From Tretioscincus oriximinensis (Eukaryota; Chordata; Lepidosauria; Squamata; Gymnophthalmidae), in contig JAJVDF010000018.1 of assembly GCA_022410635.1 (NCBI GenBank), positions 2,326,498 to 2,390,497 of the forward strand: DNA of 64,000 nt, in the 5' to 3' direction. Shown in pieces: positions 61,890 through 64,000 of this stretch. A program made the position numbers and the translations under genes. The notes below the pieces were generated by a model that was not told the DNA's origin, made no database searches, and was given only the letters and a program-made list of their open reading frames with translations. Numbering within the stretch: position 1 is the first letter of the stretch; every line of letters starts with the position of its first letter.

Positions 61890-62990
61890 CTCAATGCCCA
61901 AATACTTTTTTCATTTTTTTCCCTACTATGCACTTGGATTGTTTCCTCACGCAATGTGCTTTCAGTCATACCACACATAATTAATACCAGTACTGCACTC
62001 ATTAAATGCAATAATCAAATCCTGTGATCTTTATTACCTATTTTTGGTACCTCCCAGTCATGGCTGGTTTCTTGTTCTCTGCCCGCATATGACGTTTCCT
62101 TGGCAGAAGTACAAAAGTGATTTCTCACTGTTTACTCCTCAGGACAAAGCTGAGGATTGGACTAGCAACATTTTGCTGTACAGGCTGCTTGCATTGTCAC
62201 TGAGTTACAGCACTTCCCTGTATTGCACAGGGTGCAGTATGTCTTTGTGCATGTCTCAGAAGTGTAAATAAATGGGACAGCAAGGCTTTAATTCGGATTG
62301 CAATGACTGGGGAAGGTGAGAATTCAAGCCTTTATTTTCTGGTGATAGTTCTGAAAACCCCAGGGTAGAAGCTGCTCTTTGCACTGACAATCCATCGCTC
62401 TTTGATACTCACGGCTACAGAGAGGAAACTAAGCTGTTGGCGGTTTCGGTATTATATTATGTTCTTCTATTGATCCAGTACACTACATTTGTCATCCTCT
62501 AGTGGAGCAAACCTACCTGGCACACTGGAATTTCTCAAGAATTTGGAGTGTCACACAGAAGAGGAAGAGAAGCAAAAGGGTGGTCCTGAATCTCCCCAGT
62601 TGGTTGCTAGAAAACACCTTCCATTTCCTATAGAAAATGAGATAATAAATTTCACTCGAGCTTTTTTTTTTAAAGAAACTTATACCTGCATACCATGTTT
62701 GTGTTCATGATAGACTTCTGAGAAAAGTTATAAAGCTTCAGTCTCCAAGAACCTCATCTCAGCCAATGCCACTCAAGTCTTCATCTTTCCCTATTGCCTC
62801 AAATGCTTGGCTGCTGCTCTTGATTTTTTTTTTAAAAAAAACTGTGTCTGGATAACCTTAATAAAGGATTGGTAGTTCATAAAGGACAGGTATATCAATG
62901 GCTATTAGATGCCCAGGCATGACCAGATTGGAAAGATAGGCAGGATGACGCTAAAGATCATTAGCAGGGAGCTGAGAGCAAACGAAGGCT
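61890..62990. other. Stretch upstream of GAL3ST-like gene, no exon confirmed
   Basis: The missing first exon of the minus-strand sulfotransferase may lie here or beyond the window. I see no minus-strand frame with a start codon, a hydrophobic anchor and a donor of the needed phase. Homopolymer T and A runs occur near 62661 and 62825. Confidence 0.35.
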
Positions 62991-62998
62991 AGTCTTAG

Positions 62999-63791
62999 GG
63001 TGGGTGCACACAGCTATTTTCTTACTCAATGGGCACGAGATGAGGGAGGTTCTGGCTGTTTATCTCAGAATAAACTATTGCTGGGATATTCCGGCATCAT
63101 TCCTGAGAACCATCTTCTCGTAGCTGACCTCTGTCCTCTTGCGACCATCCCCATCTTCTAGCGTGTGCACAAAAGGCACGAGAGGTTAAAGTGAGGATGA
63201 AGCAGTAACTGTCAAAAGGACTGCACTGCACTGACAGGCTGCGTCCACAGGGAGCCAATCTGTTCCTCGAAATAGGAGCCTGCCAACCATATGCTGGTGT
63301 AGTATATGGCAGGCCCAATGGNTTGGCAGGCTCCTCCAAGGGACAGATTGGCTCCCTGTGGATGCAGCCTATCAGCGCAGGGCTGCTACTGCTGCGTTAG
63401 GAAATTCTGCCGAAGAGGCGGAGGCAGCCATGTACTGCTGGCCCCATCCACACGGAGCCTAGTTCTGGGTAATATTTTGGGACATTGGCATGTGGATGGC
63501 CAAGCTCTGTCCCAAAATGTTACTCAGAACTAGGCTCCGTGTGGGTGGGGCCAGCAGTACACGGCTGCCTCCACCTCTTTGGCAGCATTTCCTCTAGCCA
63601 AAACTCTGCCTGCTTTCGGGGGCTGCCGCTGACAGATTGGCTTCGAGGAGGAGGCAAAGTGATGGCGCTGATCCTCCACCAATGGCAGCAGCAGCCCCCA
63701 AAAGCAGGCAGGGGGGCATGTGTGCACGAGAATGCTAATATTTCAGAATATAGCTTTATTCCGTTTTTTATCTCATCGTGTGCACACAACC
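62999..63791. mobile_element. Compound fold-back DNA element with TTAG flanks
   Basis: The ends are inverted: the left is GGTGGGTGCACACAGC and the right read backwards is GGTTGTGTGCACACGATGAG. TTAG lies on both sides (62995-62998 and 63792-63795). Inside are at least two strong hairpins: 63236-63265 against 63328-63357 (GGGAGCCAATCTG and its reverse), and about 63401-63475 against 63511-63588 (GGAGCCTAGTTCTG and its reverse). Open frames on both strands are products of the palindromic structure. No transposase is present. Confidence 0.75.
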
Positions 63792-64000
63792 TTAGGCAGA
63801 GGCAGAGTACAGGGAAGGCAAAATATACTTTTGCCCCAGATGCAGGATTTGTAAAGATGCAAACTTTGACAGTGCCAGGAACAGGAAAAAACCCTCCTCC
63901 CTTCCCTGCACATTGTGTCAGTTTGGGAGGAGGCAATTGTTATTTGTGCCAGTGGGGAGTGGGGAGACAACTGGGTGGGTGACTAGGGGCACAGAATTGG

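Noticed and set aside
60667..62011. Very long open frames across the N run
   Set aside because: Ns are read as open codons. The real content on either side is CR1.
63097..63982. Open frames up to 165 codons near the right end
   Set aside because: They run through hairpin arms of a fold-back element on both strands; mirrored composition explains them.

Overview
This is a 64 kb piece of vertebrate nuclear DNA, almost certainly from a squamate reptile and possibly a gecko-like lineage. The evidence is: genes split into GT-AG exons; many CR1 retrotransposon copies in two families; L2 and L1 LINE pieces; tRNA-derived SINEs of the squamate type; hAT-type miniature elements; and one Tc1-like transposon. 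The draft assembly has scattered single Ns and one 695-base N gap (60730-61424). There are no bacterial-type features, CRISPR arrays, or rRNA or tRNA genes.

Three host genes can be read. (1) PAK2 (p21-activated kinase 2), plus strand, fills about 1.9-47.8 kb. It has a CpG-island promoter and a non-coding exon 1 ending at 2215, a 15 kb first intron, and 14 coding exons from 17407 to 44610. The exons join in frame to a complete 521-residue protein. (2) An aquaporin-12-like gene, plus strand, has three coding exons between 51096 and 56130 and encodes 284 residues. Both of its NPA boxes are altered (NPS and NPL). (3) A galactose-3-O-sulfotransferase gene (GAL3ST2-like), minus strand, has two large exons at 60389-59549 and 58463-57624. 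They encode the PAPS-binding catalytic domain and an unusually long stem. Its first exon, with the membrane anchor, was not found.

The rest is repeats. 1-849: CR1. 950-1207: SINE. 2.2-17.4 kb (PAK2 intron 1): hAT miniature elements, CR1 and L2 relics, a Mutator-like candidate with an 11-base target duplication, and a GC-rich unassigned block at 12.1-13.4 kb. 18.0-18.8 kb: a LINE reverse-transcriptase fragment. 32.5-38.9 kb (one PAK2 intron): an old L1 broken by a younger L1 with a 19-base target duplication, then L2 and CR1 pieces. A 2025-base block of this stretch appears twice, identical including an internal N, with one N at the junction; this looks like an assembly duplicate. 42.4-44.1 kb: a Tc1 relic split by CR1. 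48.5-49.1, 50.6-50.8 and 63.0-63.8 kb: fold-back elements.

The genes do not form a pathway: PAK2 is a cytosolic signalling kinase, the aquaporin is a membrane channel, and the sulfotransferase is a Golgi enzyme. I found no clearly new functional system. The points most worth checking are the probable misassembly in the PAK2 intron, the altered aquaporin pore motifs, the long sulfotransferase stem, the changed PAK2 caspase-site context, and several non-autonomous transposons with clear target duplications.
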